A DNA stretch of 64,000 bases from Erinaceus europaeus (GCF_950295315.1 NC_080170.1:98579971-98643970), one strand, 5' to 3'. Shown: positions 19,641 through 31,094, counted from the first letter of the stretch. Notes: generated by a model from the sequence alone, not told the origin. Numbers and translations: made by a program.

Positions 19641-22282
19641 GTTAAAATATTAAAGTTAAATAACAAATACATATTTCTTCTGTGGTCACTGTGACCCTGA
19701 AAATCATTCAGCACTCTTCTACTTGTCATTCTATTTGCTACAACTTCTATAAAGTGTTATGTAATAATATGTAGTAATAATGTTAGCTTTAAATTTGTGT
19801 CAATATTTATAAACTACTACAGGTCTTTCCTTTTTCAAGATTTCCCACTAGTGTACTAAACTACATGGTGGCTTGGAAGGTTATATGATGTAGTTGCTTC
19901 TCAGAAGACAAATAGGAATTAACTAGAAGTATAGAATAATGAAAGACCCCATAACTCAGAATGAGAGAGGCACCTGGTACTCCTTAGAGATCAACACAAC
20001 TGAAATAAAGTAGACACCTAGAAGATTCACAATTGGTTGGACAGAACCTACGTAGAAAGATCTTTATAGAGACAGGAATTTGTGTTGAAGTACACAGAAT
20101 GCAAAGCAGCTAGTCCAACCAGTAAGGGTCCTTAAAAAAATAAGAAGAGTGGAAGCAGTATAGGGATGAATAATCTTAACCCACATAGTTTACCTACTAT
20201 AATATTCCTTGAATTCATGGTTTTGTCATGTCACAGAAAGAGTAAAAATCAATACTAACAATTCTTTTAGCCCACTTCTGCTCTTTGAAGTATAGTTTTA
20301 TGTAGTTCTACAATTGTTATAAAATTTATACAACGGCTATTGCTACTTTGCACAATTGATATTCCTTAATATTTATAGATATAAAATTCTCTTATGAGCA
20401 CTACTAAGAGCTTCTCCTACATATTATAAGTTCTTTCTTCCTGGAGAAAATCATATTTAGTTTTAAACAATTCATGTTTCCTACCACTATCCCTAATAAT
20501 CATTGGTTATGCGGTATTGAAAATTGGGAAATACAGTACTCTTCACTTTTAACTATATTTTCATAATCTCATAGCAGTGTTCTCAAATCCACTGCAATAA
20601 TTTTTATAATGAATAAAATGAACTAAATCAATTTAAATCTTCAAGAATAATATAAACAGTTGTTCAAATATTGAAAATATGCCTTCATGAGTAAATTTCA
20701 ATAAAGACAGTATGGAGCCTATGTCTTTGCTGGGGAGAGGGGCAAGCTAGAAATAAAAGTATTTACTGAGTAACCAATATGTATCAGTCATTCTCCCAAC
20801 TATCAATTCTCTTTTAATTTAAACATTAGAAATCTTAGGGATATGAAAGCTGAAGCTTAACCTAGTCAATGAAATCAACAGAGTCACTGTCCTGATAATT
20901 TAAACTTAAGCCAGTCTTATCCAAAGTTGTTGCTCTTCCTATTACTTCATGTCAACTTGTTAATTCTTTGAGTCAAATACAGGAAAACAGTTTTGGTATG
21001 CTAGGGATGATGAAGACTATTTTTGTTGGAAAAAAAAGCCCAGACATTAATTTTTAAAAAGTAGGATTGTAACCTTAATATTTTGAAGGGAAATGGAAAG
21101 AGAGTGTGTCAATGCAATATTGACTTCCAGTGTAATGGGTTTGGTTGTTATGTTCATGTTAGTATTATGGGGTATTGAAGCATATAATCTAATTTGGCTG
21201 AGCTTAGAGTTGCAAACAAAAACAGACTTTTTTTTTGCAACTCTAAGTATATATTTTTAATGAATATATACTGAAAGGCACTGATCAAAGCATTTTTCAC
21301 ATATTTAATATAATTTCATTAAATTGACTATATTATTTTATTTTACAAAAGGTTATGAATGGGTTTTATTCTTCAATAGCTGAAGAAGTCATCATGAGAT
21401 GAAATGATATAAAAGTTCGTAAGGCAAGAATATTTAAACACTTATGACCTGACCTGACAGCTTTTAGAATCAACCATCCTACTACCTGGCATTTGGTGTA
21501 AAAATTCTAAAATTCAGATTACCTGTTGACTTTCAGTAAAAGTAATCTCTAAAGGAGAAGCCTCTGACCTTTGCTTTTGGAGAGTATTTTGTGAATTTGT
21601 TGGGCAAAAACTATAATGAGAAAATAAAAGACACATTCATTATTTTTCTTTTTTGGTATCATGTTTCCTGAAAGCAATCAAGAGGATCTTTTTTGAGTAA
21701 GAGCTTTATACAGTAATACAATAAACAATTATTACTACTATGTGTGACTTATACTTGATCCAAAATTCAAATCTCTTACATCTCTATTTCTAGAAACTAA
21801 AACCCAGACAGCTCACTCCATCTCACACACTCCTGACTGAAAATGTTCCAGGTCTGTCCACTCCTGAAAGTCCTGCGACAAACCTACCACAGATGTCAAA
21901 ATGGAAAACTTGCTCCTCATATAAATAAAAAATTTCTAATTTTCATTAAAGAAAACTGTAACAAAACAATCTTTACAGATTATAACAAGGGAAACATTTA
22001 TTTCCCTCAACACAAATATGTAGTCAGATTTTGTTATATAGACATGACAACTATAAGGAGTTTAGTGTTTTAAACTTTTTTCTGCATAATAAGTTCATTC
22101 AGTATCTTTGCTTACAAAATAAATATTAACTTGTTGAATGATGACGCCCTGTCCTAAGAGAAATTAAGTGCTTAAAAGAAGATTTAACTGGCAATAAATT
22201 TCAATTTTCTGACAAATAAATTAACACTTAAGACAAATTTTAATCATTATGAAACCATAGAAATAAATCATAAAATTTAGGC
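19490..22282. other. Long AT-rich stretch, nothing recognised except short simple repeats and a hairpin
   Basis: (TC)n then (TA)n lies at about 19,603-19,640. A perfect 14-bp inverted repeat is at 21,203-21,247. No exon, RNA gene or nameable interspersed repeat is visible. Confidence 0.5.
21203..21247. repeat. Perfect 14-bp inverted repeat
   Basis: Arms CTTAGAGTTGCAAA (21,203-21,216) and TTTGCAACTCTAAG (21,234-21,247) are separated by 17 bases. Confidence 0.92.
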
Positions 22283-22480
22283 ACTGGAGCTTGGCAGTGG
22301 CACACCTGGTTGAACACACACATTACCACAATCAAGGACCTGGGTTCGAGTCCCTGTTCCCCATTTGCAGGGCCAATGCTTCACAAGTTGTGAAGAAGGT
22401 CTGCAGGTGTCTTCTCTTTCTATCTCCCTCACTCTCCATGTCCCCCACACCCAATTTCTCTCTGTGCTATCAAATAAAGT
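22283..22480 (+). repeat. SINE-B
   Basis: Head CAGTGGCACACCTGGTTGAA, B-box-like GGTTCGAGTCC, then TGCTTCACAAGTTGTGAAG, GGTCTGCAGGTGTC, a pyrimidine tract and ATCAAATAAA. A module resembling the long-form tail (CCAAGACCCAGAGATAACCC) follows to about 22,520. Confidence 0.85.
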
Positions 22481-22585
22481 GCTCGCACCAAGACCCAGAG
22501 ATAACCCTGGTGGAAATACTCAGGCATGCAGACACACATAGGCTCGCATGCATGCAAGCATGCATGAGCACCTTGGGTCTTTGCA

Positions 22586-22735
22586 GGGCTGGGGAGATAG
22601 CTTATTGCTTATCCAAAAAGATTTTCATGGCTGAGGCACCAGATTCAATTCTTAGTACAACCAAAAACCAGAGCTGAGTAGTTCTCTGGTAAAAACAAAA
22701 CCAAAACAAACAAAAAACAAAACAGAACAAAAAAC
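22586..22735 (+). repeat. SINE-C
   Basis: GGGGAGATAGCTTATTGCTT, CTGAGGCACCAGATTCAATT, CCAGAGCTGAGTAGTTCTCT, then an (AAAAC)n tail. It is a third, shorter tRNA-derived SINE type, recurring at 50,765, 61,612 and elsewhere. Confidence 0.75.
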
Positions 22736-22798
22736 CTTTATAATACAATTTATTAAATAAAAGGATCTTGAAGCATATCTCTATTAAGAAACAAATCC

Positions 22799-22905
22799 GT
22801 GCTTGCTTCGGCAGCACATACACTAAAATTGGAACCATACAGAGAAGATTAACATGGCCCCTGCGCAAGGATGGCATGCAAATTCGTGAAGAGTTCCATA
22901 TTTTT
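22799..22905 (+). pseudogene. RNU6-like: U6 snRNA retropseudogene, full length
   Basis: 107 bases from GTGCTTGCTTCGGCAGCACA to the terminal TTTTT follow the mammalian U6 sequence with about six changes by eye. The ACAGAGA box is intact, but the AGC triad reads AAC (TTAACATGG), and GATGACACG reads GATGGCATG. It is fused directly to L1 sequence without its own A-tail. The surrounding insertion marks show it is a retrocopy, and no upstream snRNA promoter is expected. Confidence 0.93.
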
Positions 22906-23219
22906 AATGTGTCCTGGAGCTCCGCTTCCCCAGAGACCCACCCTACCGGGGAAAGAGAGAGACAGACTGGGAGTATGGACCGACCAGTCAACGTCCATGT
23001 TCAGTGGGGAAGCAATTACAGAAGCCAGACCTTCCACCCTCTGCAACCCACAAGGACCTGGGTCCATGCTCCCAGAGGAATAGAAAATGGGAAAGCTATC
23101 AGGGGATGGGGTGGGATATGGAAATTGGGTGGTGGTAATTGTGTGGAATTGTACCCCTCCTACCATATGGTTTTGTTAATTTATCCTTTCTTAAATAAAA
23201 AATAAATTAAAAAATAAAT
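22906..23219 (+). mobile_element. LINE-1 3' end fused to U6
   Basis: It starts AATGTGTCCTGGAGCTCCGC, matching position 1,333 of the L1 3'UTR, and runs collinearly to AATTTATCCTTTCTTAAATA and an A-rich tail. The L1 part is a 5'-truncated 3'UTR only. Confidence 0.9.
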
Positions 23220-23330
23220 GCTTTCCCTTTAAATAATGACAGTATTAATTGTATAGCAATTGTGTTTTGTATATGTTTCCATTTTGTCACAGACTATTAC
23301 ATGAATGTGTATTATAAGAATCAAGATTTC

Positions 23331-23540
23331 AGCGGGGAAGCAATTACAGAAGCCAGACCTTTCATCTTCTGCATCCCACAATGATCCTGGGTCCATACTC
23401 CCAGAGGGACAAAGAATAGGAAAGCTTTCAAGGAAGGGGATGGGATATGGAGTTCCGGTGGTGGGAATTGTACCCCTCTTATCCTATGGTCTTGTCAATA
23501 TTTCCACTTGTAAATAAAAATTTTAAAAATGGAAAAAAAA
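23331..23540 (+). mobile_element. Second LINE-1 3' end in the chimera
   Basis: It starts AGCGGGGAAGCAATTACAGA, matching about 1,428 of the L1 3'UTR, ends TAAATAAAAATTTTAAAAAT then poly-A. It has no target duplication of its own at 23,331. Confidence 0.88.
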
Positions 23541-23581
23541 AAGAAACAAATCCTAGTCCTTAATTGGTATCTTTTGTATTT

Positions 23582-23632
23582 CTAATCAGCAATTTCTTCA
23601 TCTTCAGTATCAGTCATACTATCTGGTGGTGT
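23582..23632 (-). CDS. Possible terminal coding exon of an unidentified host gene
   Basis: On the minus strand ATTATTTTTCCCAG forms a good splice acceptor, followed at 23,632 by an open frame TPPDSMTDTEDEEIAD and a TAG stop. The acidic, Ser/Thr-rich end looks like a real protein C-terminus, but it is only 16 codons and could arise by chance. The U6/L1 chimera lies 29 bases beyond the stop and would be in the 3'UTR. I do not recognise the gene. Confidence 0.25.
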   Translation of the reverse strand, partial: TPPDSMTDTEDEEIAD

Positions 23633-23659
23633 CTGGGAAAAATAATTTAGAAATATCAT

Positions 23660-24883
23660 CTTAATAGTCTGCATAGGGTCTATCACATACTGAATGATTA
23701 GTAATACTCTCATTATTGACATACTTGTCAATATTGCCAGTTACTCGCTAATTAACTCATGCTTCTTAATGTTTTCTTCTAGTTTTTCCTACCAGGAGAG
23801 AAATATGATTTTTTTTCTCTGTGAGTGACTCCCAATTTAAATTTCTACCACAATCATGTCATTTGTGATATTTATATTCTATCCTTTTACATTTTTGTTA
23901 TTTGCATTTCCTTTAATATATGTACCTTTTTGTATCAATAAATGCCTTCCAGCACAACTGCCAAATATAATCTTATTTCTTATAAATACTGGACTAAATG
24001 CAACATTCTTAGAGGCTAAACCAGGCCAATCATGCATCACATAGCTTCATTCACTAGGGATTCTATCTACTCTGGAGTAGGAACTTCCATCATAGAATGC
24101 AAGTCTGTCCACATAGCATTAAAGTACCATTTCTGTCAAATTGTTACCTTGCTTGTTTTATATTCTGACACCTTCCATTTGCCTTTTCACTTTCTAGGTG
24201 TACCTAATTGCCTACACATCTCTAATTGCATTTTTCTTGCTGCCAATAAAATTCATATCAATATAAATCTGATCACGTCCTCTAACATGAGTTTGCTATT
24301 TTTAATTCAATAAGCTTCCCTCTCCATTCTCATGCTATTTTGTAATATTTATCTACATTATTGACTATATAAATTGGTTTGGTTATAAAAGACATAATAA
24401 ATAATTATATAATTATATGTGTAGAGTTCTCAAGAAACTGGAAGGTGTTTTAATTTCCTAGTGATGCCATTAAGAATTAAAAAAAATAATTTGAATTGTA
24501 TCATTCAATGGATAATAGATTTATATCTTTAATGAAATGAATATAAACATGATATGGGCAGACCCCTATACATTTTATCTTTAAGAAAACTACTTTTTTT
24601 TTTTTTTTTTTGCCCATTGAGCTGCACTTAGTCATCTAGTGTTTGGATGTATGCTTCTTTCAAGATCTATGTCATTCTGTCTCTCCATCACCCTACCACT
24701 CTACTTAAACATTGTTAATGTAGGAGTGTAGACTGACTAATTGGTTTTATTGGACACAAGAAGCTACCAGCTGTCACTCCACATACCTTTCACACTGCTT
24801 TCTCAGACTGAGCCGTCATTCAAGTGCAATGTGTCACAAAGAATGCTTCAGCATTCAGAGGACACCATTCAGAGGACACTTAA
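23660..24883. other. AT-rich stretch, nothing recognised
   Basis: It contains poly-T at about 24,594-24,611. No gene seen. Confidence 0.5.
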
Positions 24884-25085
24884 GGAGCCAAGTAGTGGCA
24901 CATTTGGTTGAGTATACATGCTGCAGTGCACAGTGACCCAGGATCAAACCCCTGGTTGCCCCACCTATAGAAGAGCTTTATGAGTCATAAAGCAATGTTG
25001 CAATTGTCTCTCTTCTCTCTCTATCTCCACTTTCCCTCTCAATTTCTCTGTCTCTATGCAAATTATTAAATAAAATATTTTTTAA
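24884..25085 (+). repeat. SINE-B, diverged
   Basis: GGAGCCAAGTAGTGGCACAT, GCAGTGCACAGTGACCCAGG, then a pyrimidine tract and ATTAAATAAAATATT tail. Confidence 0.8.
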
Positions 25086-25197
25086 AAACTGTACCAAAAC
25101 ACACATATTATGTTCATATGAAAAGAGATGACATTTAAAAAATGTAAATAAATCCTCTTGCAGTTCAAGAGGTTAGGAGAATGAAATCTAAATATCA

Positions 25198-25412
25198 AGG
25201 GGCCAAGTGGTAGCACACCCAGTTAAGCGCTCACATTATAGTGTGCAAGGCCCCTGGTTCAAGCCCCTAGTCCCCACGTGCAGGGGGAAAGCTTCACAAG
25301 TGGTGAAGCAGGGCTGCAGGTGTTTCTTTGTTTCTTTCCCTCTCTATCTCCACCTCTCCTCTCAATTGCTCTCTGTCTTTAATAATAAGTAAATAAAAGA
25401 TTTATTAAAAAT
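25198..25412 (+). repeat. SINE-B with target-site duplication
   Basis: Head GGGGCCAAGTGGTAGCACAC, body CAGGGGGAAAGCTTCACAAG, tail AATAATAAGTAAATAAA. Flanks AAATCTAAATATCA (25,184-25,197) and AAATCTAAGTATCA (25,413-25,426) match at 13 of 14 bases. Confidence 0.92.
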
Positions 25413-25426
25413 AAATCTAAGTATCA

Positions 25427-27300
25427 GTAAGATCTACTTGTTTCTAGAGGCCAAGAATCTAACCTTATCTCTCAACTTTGTGGCCGTAGTTTAAGCAACT
25501 ATACAAAAGATGGTGGAAGAAATCATTTTAGTTTTTCTGCATGTAAAAGAATATAATACATATTTAAAGAGTTTCAGAAAATAACAAAGTACATAAATAT
25601 TAAGAATTCTTTGACTTGACTAGCAGTAAACAATAATAGCAGTTAATTTTAGTATAAAATAGTAAAGCATTTAAAATATCAGAATTATGAAAATTCACAC
25701 TACAAGGGAAAGATATAAAAATTTATGTTCCATGTAATTTTAAAATGCCTGAAAAATATGAGCCAAACAAGTAACATTTCAGAGGATTATGTCGCCAAGA
25801 AATTGACCTTAGTTGTGCCCACTTTATCATTGTGCTATAATTTATCTTTGTTTTAATCCCAAATACTATAGAGAAGTTTTCATTTTTAATCTGAATTGTT
25901 CCATCCAACTAACAGCCACTTTCAGAAGCTGGGAAAACTCATTAATTAAAATATGTGATGAAGCCAGGATCTGACTCTGGTATTTGTACTGTCTTTGAAT
26001 AGTTCTCAGCATGATCCTTTGATTAGATTTTCAAATGGGATGTGCAAGGTAAGAAGCAGCAGAGAGGGTCTTAAGTGAGTGGTTTTGTTTTGAATTTTAA
26101 GAAAGTTAATAAAGATTCATCTCCAAAAATATCTAATAATTATTGTTGGCCCAAGCAGTTTGGAGTTCGTGAGAGACTTAATTCATTGTACCCGAATGCC
26201 AAGTGTGTTTTGCCTTAACTTTCAGTTAGGCAAACCTTTTGAAAGTTATGGAAAGTATAATAAATAGAGTCAGTGTGGTCAAAAAAAGAAAAGAAAAAGA
26301 TGGCTATTATAACATCCAAGGCATATACAATGACCATAGAATAGATGTCAAGAGGACAATAGATATAATATAATATTTAATTTTGCAAGTTAAAATTTTA
26401 ATAATGTATAGATAACATCACATGCACAGGCAATGGACACAGATTGATAGCAAGTAAGAGTAACAAAAGATATATGTGGTTCTGTTGGGATTAACTGCTC
26501 TAATTCCTTCCCAGTCATTGCCGTAGTAAAGAAAAAAAAAAACTGACTTTCTTACCAGCATTTGAATCTGCTAATTAGCAACATAATTTGGTTCTGATGT
26601 TCATTGTCCTTGTAATGGCTTTCCTATATTAGCTTTCAGTATAAGCAAGCAAGCATGAGATATGAAAACATTTTAAGCAATTTCTAAGACAAACATATTT
26701 GGGTTGAAAGCACATTGCTACTGATGAATTAAAAAGAAAATCAAACATAAGACCTCTACTCAACAGAATCATAGGCAAAAGTGAAAGTAGTAATAAGGAA
26801 ATGAGTGATTTGTTATGATAGCCATGACTAGTTGACTAAGATGCTGTTCTAGTGCCGGCTTCCAGTTTGTGCTTTGTAAAAATAATTAGCACATGCTGTA
26901 AGGATCTGTTCTAGTAAGTAGCTCTCCTCACAATGCAGATTTGTGCTGAACTGCAGCATTATTTGACACAAGGAGTGCTAGATGTGGACAGCATTAGCTG
27001 GAACATTCCTTGTGACACATTGTACTTGAATGACAACTCAGTCTGAAAAAGCAGTGCGAAAGGTAAGTGGAGGGACAGCTTGTAGCTCCTGGTGTCCAAC
27101 AAAACTAATTAGTCAGTCTATACTCTTACATTAGCAATGTTTATGCAGAGGGCTAGGATGATGGTGAGACAGAGAGACCTAGATCTTGAAAAAAGCATAC
27201 ATCCAGATACAAGTGCAGCTTCAATGAGCAAAAAAAAGAAAGCTAGTTTTCTTAAAGATAAAATGTATACAGATCTGCCAATCTCAGGTTTATACTCATT
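25427..27300. other. AT-rich stretch, no firm feature
   Basis: A possible 68-bp minus-strand exon at 26,556-26,623 (acceptor AATATAG, donor GTAAGA) is open in one frame but unsupported. Otherwise nothing recognised. Confidence 0.45.
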
Positions 27301-27301
27301 T

Positions 27302-27500
27302 TATTATTTATTATTGAATAGAGGCATAAATAATTTGAGATGGGTGGGGTAGATAGAAAGGGAAAGAGACAGATAGACACCTGCAGCCTTACTTCACCAT
27401 TAATGAAGCTTTCCCCCAGAGGTGGGGAACAGGGGCTGAAACCAGGGTCCTTGCACACTGTAATGTGTCCAGTTCACCAGCTGCACTTGCAGCTGACCCA
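27302..27500 (-). repeat. SINE-B, reversed
   Basis: The plus strand shows CACCTGCAGCCTTACTTCAC, GAAGCTTTCCCCCAGAGGTG and GGTCCTTGCACACTGTAATG, the reverse of the SINE-B body and head. Confidence 0.82.
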
Positions 27501-28690
27501 CTCAACTCACCTAAATATGACACCTATTTCAATAAAGTTGCTTTTCTTTGTTTAATTACCCCGGTATCTTGCATTTAGAATATTACTTATCACTCTGAAC
27601 TAGTGAATAATAATAATGATGATAATAATACTAAGTGTGCCCCTACTCAAAGATTCTTTAATTAGCTTTCCTTCATTTCTAGATGACTAAATGTCTCCTT
27701 TTGTATAGAAATTCATTTTACCTTTCAAAAATTTAAATGAAAAAAACAATTGTTTAGTATTTATGGTATTTTGGTTGAGCCATGGTAATATGAATGCAGA
27801 AGAGAAAAGCAAATGATGGAATTTTGAAGATGAGAAGACAGGAAAAGATAAATCATGAGGAATGAAAATGAACTAGAAGAATACAGCTCATAAAATCCTA
27901 GAATACAAATAATTATAACAATAAGAAAATGGTCACAAGTAATAATCCCCCAATTTTTAAAGAATAGGAGACATTAGAAGAAATTACAACTTGTAGTGAC
28001 AAACATATCCTTTGTCATGCTCAGTAAAGGGATATAAAATTAGATGTGAGAGTGGAAGTCAAATTGTAAAAGTCCTAAGGCATACATTGTGTAAAGGTAG
28101 TAAGGGAAATATAGCTATTATAAAAATAAAAAATGTAACAGTGTGATGTGAAGTCTAATCCCAATTGTACCATTTAGTTGTGACATTGGGCAGATCAATT
28201 AACCTTTAACCCTCTAGACCTTAATTAACTCATCAATAAAACTTGAAATATTATGTCTGCTATAAAACATAGTTGAAGTGCTTTCTATAAATACTGATCT
28301 CCCCTTCCTTAATGGAGTGACTGATCGGACTTGTGACTAGGAATGATCTTTTTTAATAAAAGAAACTGGAGGATTTTATAGCCATATGCAGGGGTAGGAG
28401 CAATGTAATTTAGAGCAAAGGAATAAAACAGAAATGAGTATGATGATTGATGGCTTAAAATGGTTTAGAATTAGTCTGTTCTAAAGCAATATTTTTGTAA
28501 AGAAAATGTTTTTATGTTTCATAGAAGAAGAGAATTACATTGGCAAAAATATATACCATGTGAGATAACAAAAATTAAGAGATTTATCTTAAATGGTTTC
28601 AATCTTAGATATTTAAGGAAGAATGCCATTTATAAGAACTGAAGGGCTAGGTGCTAAATGAGTAATTACAGAACTGGGAAATAGCAGAGC
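27501..28690. other. AT-rich stretch, nothing recognised
   Basis: No gene or nameable repeat seen. Confidence 0.5.
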
Positions 28691-28787
28691 ACTTAATGCA
28701 ATGCTGTTTTGTTTTGTTTTGCTACTATGTTTACCACTGCAGCTAGATTCCTACACAACCAATCATTCTACTGCTCCTAGTGGTCTT

Positions 28788-29035
28788 TTCTCCTTCTTCT
28801 TCTTCTTCTCCTTCTTCTCCTTCTTCACCTTCTTCTCCTTCTTCTCCTTCTTCTCCTTCTTCTCCTTCTTCTCCTTCTCCTTCTCCTTCTCCTTCTCCTT
28901 CTCCTTCTCCTTCTCCTTCTCCTTCTCCTTCTCCTTCTCCTTCTCCTTCTCCTTCTCCTTCTTCTTCTTCTTCTTCTTCTTCTTCTTCTTCTTCTTCTTC
29001 TTCTTTTCCTTCTCCTCCTCCTCCTCCTTTTTTAT
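28788..29035. repeat. Polypyrimidine tract (CTT/CTCCTT)n, about 245 bp
   Basis: It is almost pure C and T on the plus strand: (TTC)n and CTTCTC blocks, then a regular CTCCTT hexamer array, then (CTT)n. It is largely mirror-symmetric. Long open frames across it on both strands reflect its composition only. Confidence 0.97.
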
Positions 29036-29072
29036 ATGACCCAGGATGAGAGACTGAGAGAAATTGAGTGGG

Positions 29073-29149
<77 letters not shown>

Positions 29150-29232
29150 ACTGCTTCACCACTTGTGAAGGTTTTCTATAGGTAAAGACTGGGCAACGTG
29201 TGCACTATGCCAGGCTGCAACACCAGCCAGCA
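29036..29232 (-). repeat. SINE-B, reversed, invaded by a (CA)n microsatellite
   Basis: GAGAGACTGAGAGAAATTGA precedes the CA run, and GCTTCACCACTTGTGAAGG follows it, then head remnants. The CA array (29,073-29,149) sits where the SINE pyrimidine tract should be. The preceding polypyrimidine tract occupies the position of the SINE tail. Confidence 0.8.
29073..29149. repeat. (CA)n microsatellite
   Basis: About 77 bases of CA with one AA interruption near 29,096. Confidence 0.97.
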
Positions 29233-29477
29233 CCTATAGGTCTATGCCTGAGACACCCCAAAGCCCCCATTCAATGTCTGTTAAAAGAAAGAAAGGAACA
29301 AATACTTAGAAATATTGTCAATGTTTGTAGTTAATGAGGATGGGAAGTTAATGAAGTAAAGCAGTGGTGAAGACAGAACCCATACAAAGAAAATTGTAAA
29401 AGGTAGTAAGAGAATCAGTTATTTAAAAATTACTTTTAAGCATACAATATCTTCCAATATCTCATCATACATTTTAA

Positions 29478-29744
29478 TATTTATTTTTTATTCTCTTTTG
29501 TTGCTCTTTTTTATTATTGTAGTTATTATTGTTGTTATTGATGTTGTCATTGTTGGATAGGACAGAGAGAAATGGAGAGAGGAGGGAAAGAGAAAGATAG
29601 ACACTGGCACCTGCTTCACCGCCTGGCCCATGAAGGGACTCTCCCTGCAAGTGGGGAGCCAGGGGCTCAAACTGGGATCCTTCAGCAGGTCCTTGTGCTT
29701 TGTGCCATGTGCTCTTAACTCGCTGTGCTACCGCCTGACTCCCA
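29478..29744 (-). repeat. SINE-A, reversed
   Basis: GTTGGATAGGACAGAGAGAA, CACCTGCTTCACCGCC, then GCTGTGCTACCGCCTGACTC at the head end. It is moderately diverged. Confidence 0.9.
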
Positions 29745-29824
29745 GTCATTATACAATATTATAGTAAATGTACATTAACAAATATTTACTGATCCCAGAA
29801 AATACTTTTTCATCTATCCATTAT

Positions 29825-29945
29825 TTATAGTGGTCTACAAAATTATAATATTTCAAGATAAATTTCTACACTGTACCCACACCAAAGTTTAGAACATGCT
29901 TTGGACATTAGTTTCTCAAATTTGTTATATTCTGTAGTTGTGGGA
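29825..29945 (-). mobile_element. LINE-1 3' terminal fragment, reversed
   Basis: TAGTGGTCTACAAAATTATA followed by a TTTC.ACACTGTACCCACACC stretch matches the reverse of the L1 3' terminal block seen at 9,735-9,830 and 36,640-36,720. Confidence 0.55.
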
Positions 29946-30500
29946 ACAGAGCCAGAATAGTTATCTAAGCATGCAAGATTAGTATTGGCTACAGGCTTTT
30001 GCAGCCCATGGTCTGACTACTCTACTATAATTTCTAAACACAGATAAATGTCAATAGAGCAAAAGCTCTGGAAATGGTAGTGCCAGGCTACAGCATATTT
30101 GATAGCTGATGTAGATGAAGGGGTACGTAATTTGCTAACCATTGTAGCCATAAAGTTTCCTGAGACCAGTTTAATAATGTTATTTAGGAGAGATGTTGAA
30201 TATTAGTGAGAGGAGACTTCTTGCTTTAACTCCCCTTTCCAGAGGTGCAACCCTATGCAAATTTCTTCATCCATTTGTGCCCCTTATCAGATTGTTCTGC
30301 TGATATAAATTGTCTAAAAATTCCTTTGATTTATCTTGAAATGAACTAATAAAAGGCAAGGGACTCACTATTCATCAGGAGAGTAAGTGGATATGAGTTA
30401 TTCTGGGCTTCTTAAAACCAAGCTATATTCTTGAGTAATTATTCATTGATCCCATATCAGAGAATCTGAGTGACCCCACATTTAGTGGTTTTTCTTTTTT
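29946..30500. other. Unique stretch, nothing recognised
   Basis: No gene or nameable repeat seen. Confidence 0.45.
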
Positions 30501-30778
30501 AAAAAAATATTTATTTATTTATTTTTGTTGCCCTTGTTGTTTTATTGTTGTAATTATTATTGATGTCATCATTGTTGGATAGGACCGAGAGAAATGTAGA
30601 GAGGAGAAGAAGACAGAAAGGAGGAGAGAAAAACAAACACCTGCATACCTGCTTCACCGCTTGTGAAATGACTCTCCTGCAGGTAGGGAGCTGGAGCTCA
30701 AACCGGGGTCCTTACGCCAGTCCTTGCGCTTTGTGCCATCTGTGCTTAGCCCACTGCATTACCACCCGACTTCCCCCC
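30501..30778 (-). repeat. SINE-A, reversed
   Basis: TTGTTGCCCTTGTTGTTTTA, GTTGGATAGGACCGAGAGAA, GCTTCACCGCTTGTGAAATG and head end GCATTACCACCCGACTTCCC. Confidence 0.92.
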
Positions 30779-30842
30779 CTTTTTTGTCACTATAAATTAT
30801 TGTTAAAAGGAAAATTGTCAACATATTAGAGAACAAACTTGA

Positions 30843-30965
30843 ATATGTGAGGACCCAGAGACTAAATGTTCAATCCATGCCATCACTTTATGCTAGAGAT
30901 AAGCAGTTCTCTGGTCATCTTTCTCTACTCTCATATTCTCTCATAATAGATACATCTTTTTAAAA
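30843..30965 (+). repeat. SINE-C fragment
   Basis: GGACCCAGAGACTAAATGTT, CAATCCATGCCATCACTTTA and AAGCAGTTCTCTGGTCATCT match the SINE-C 3' half. Confidence 0.6.
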
Positions 30966-31094
30966 AGCAAAAATAACATATTTAATAGGAAGCAGTTAAT
31001 TGAAAATTGAAGGGAGTTTTTATATTTTCTTAGAAGGTAAAAAATAAATATTGATCAAGTTACATTTATTATAATAAAGTTTGTATAAGAAATA

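Larger units (their letters stand above)
22799..23540 (+). mobile_element. Chimeric retrocopy: U6 snRNA + L1 3' end + linker + second L1 3' end
   Basis: A 742-bp insertion is bracketed by a perfect 13-bp target-site duplication, AAGAAACAAATCC (22,786-22,798 and 23,541-23,553). The order is a full-length U6 copy (22,799-22,905), an L1 3' end with A-rich tail (22,906-23,219), about 110 bases of unrelated AT-rich sequence (23,220-23,330), and a second L1 3' end with A-tail (23,331-23,540). The outer duplications abut the first base of U6 and the last A-tail, so everything between most simply arrived in one target-primed event. The interpretation as template switch to U6 plus 3' transduction is inference. 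Confidence 0.85.

Noticed and set aside
22799..22905. Functional U6 gene
   Set aside because: No own terminator context, fused to L1, bracketed by retroposition target duplications, AGC triad altered.
28743..29162. 139- and 127-codon minus frames and 112-/89-codon plus frames of Ser/Phe/Pro or Glu/Lys repeats
   Set aside because: Pure translation of the polypyrimidine and CA microsatellites; stop-free only because of composition.
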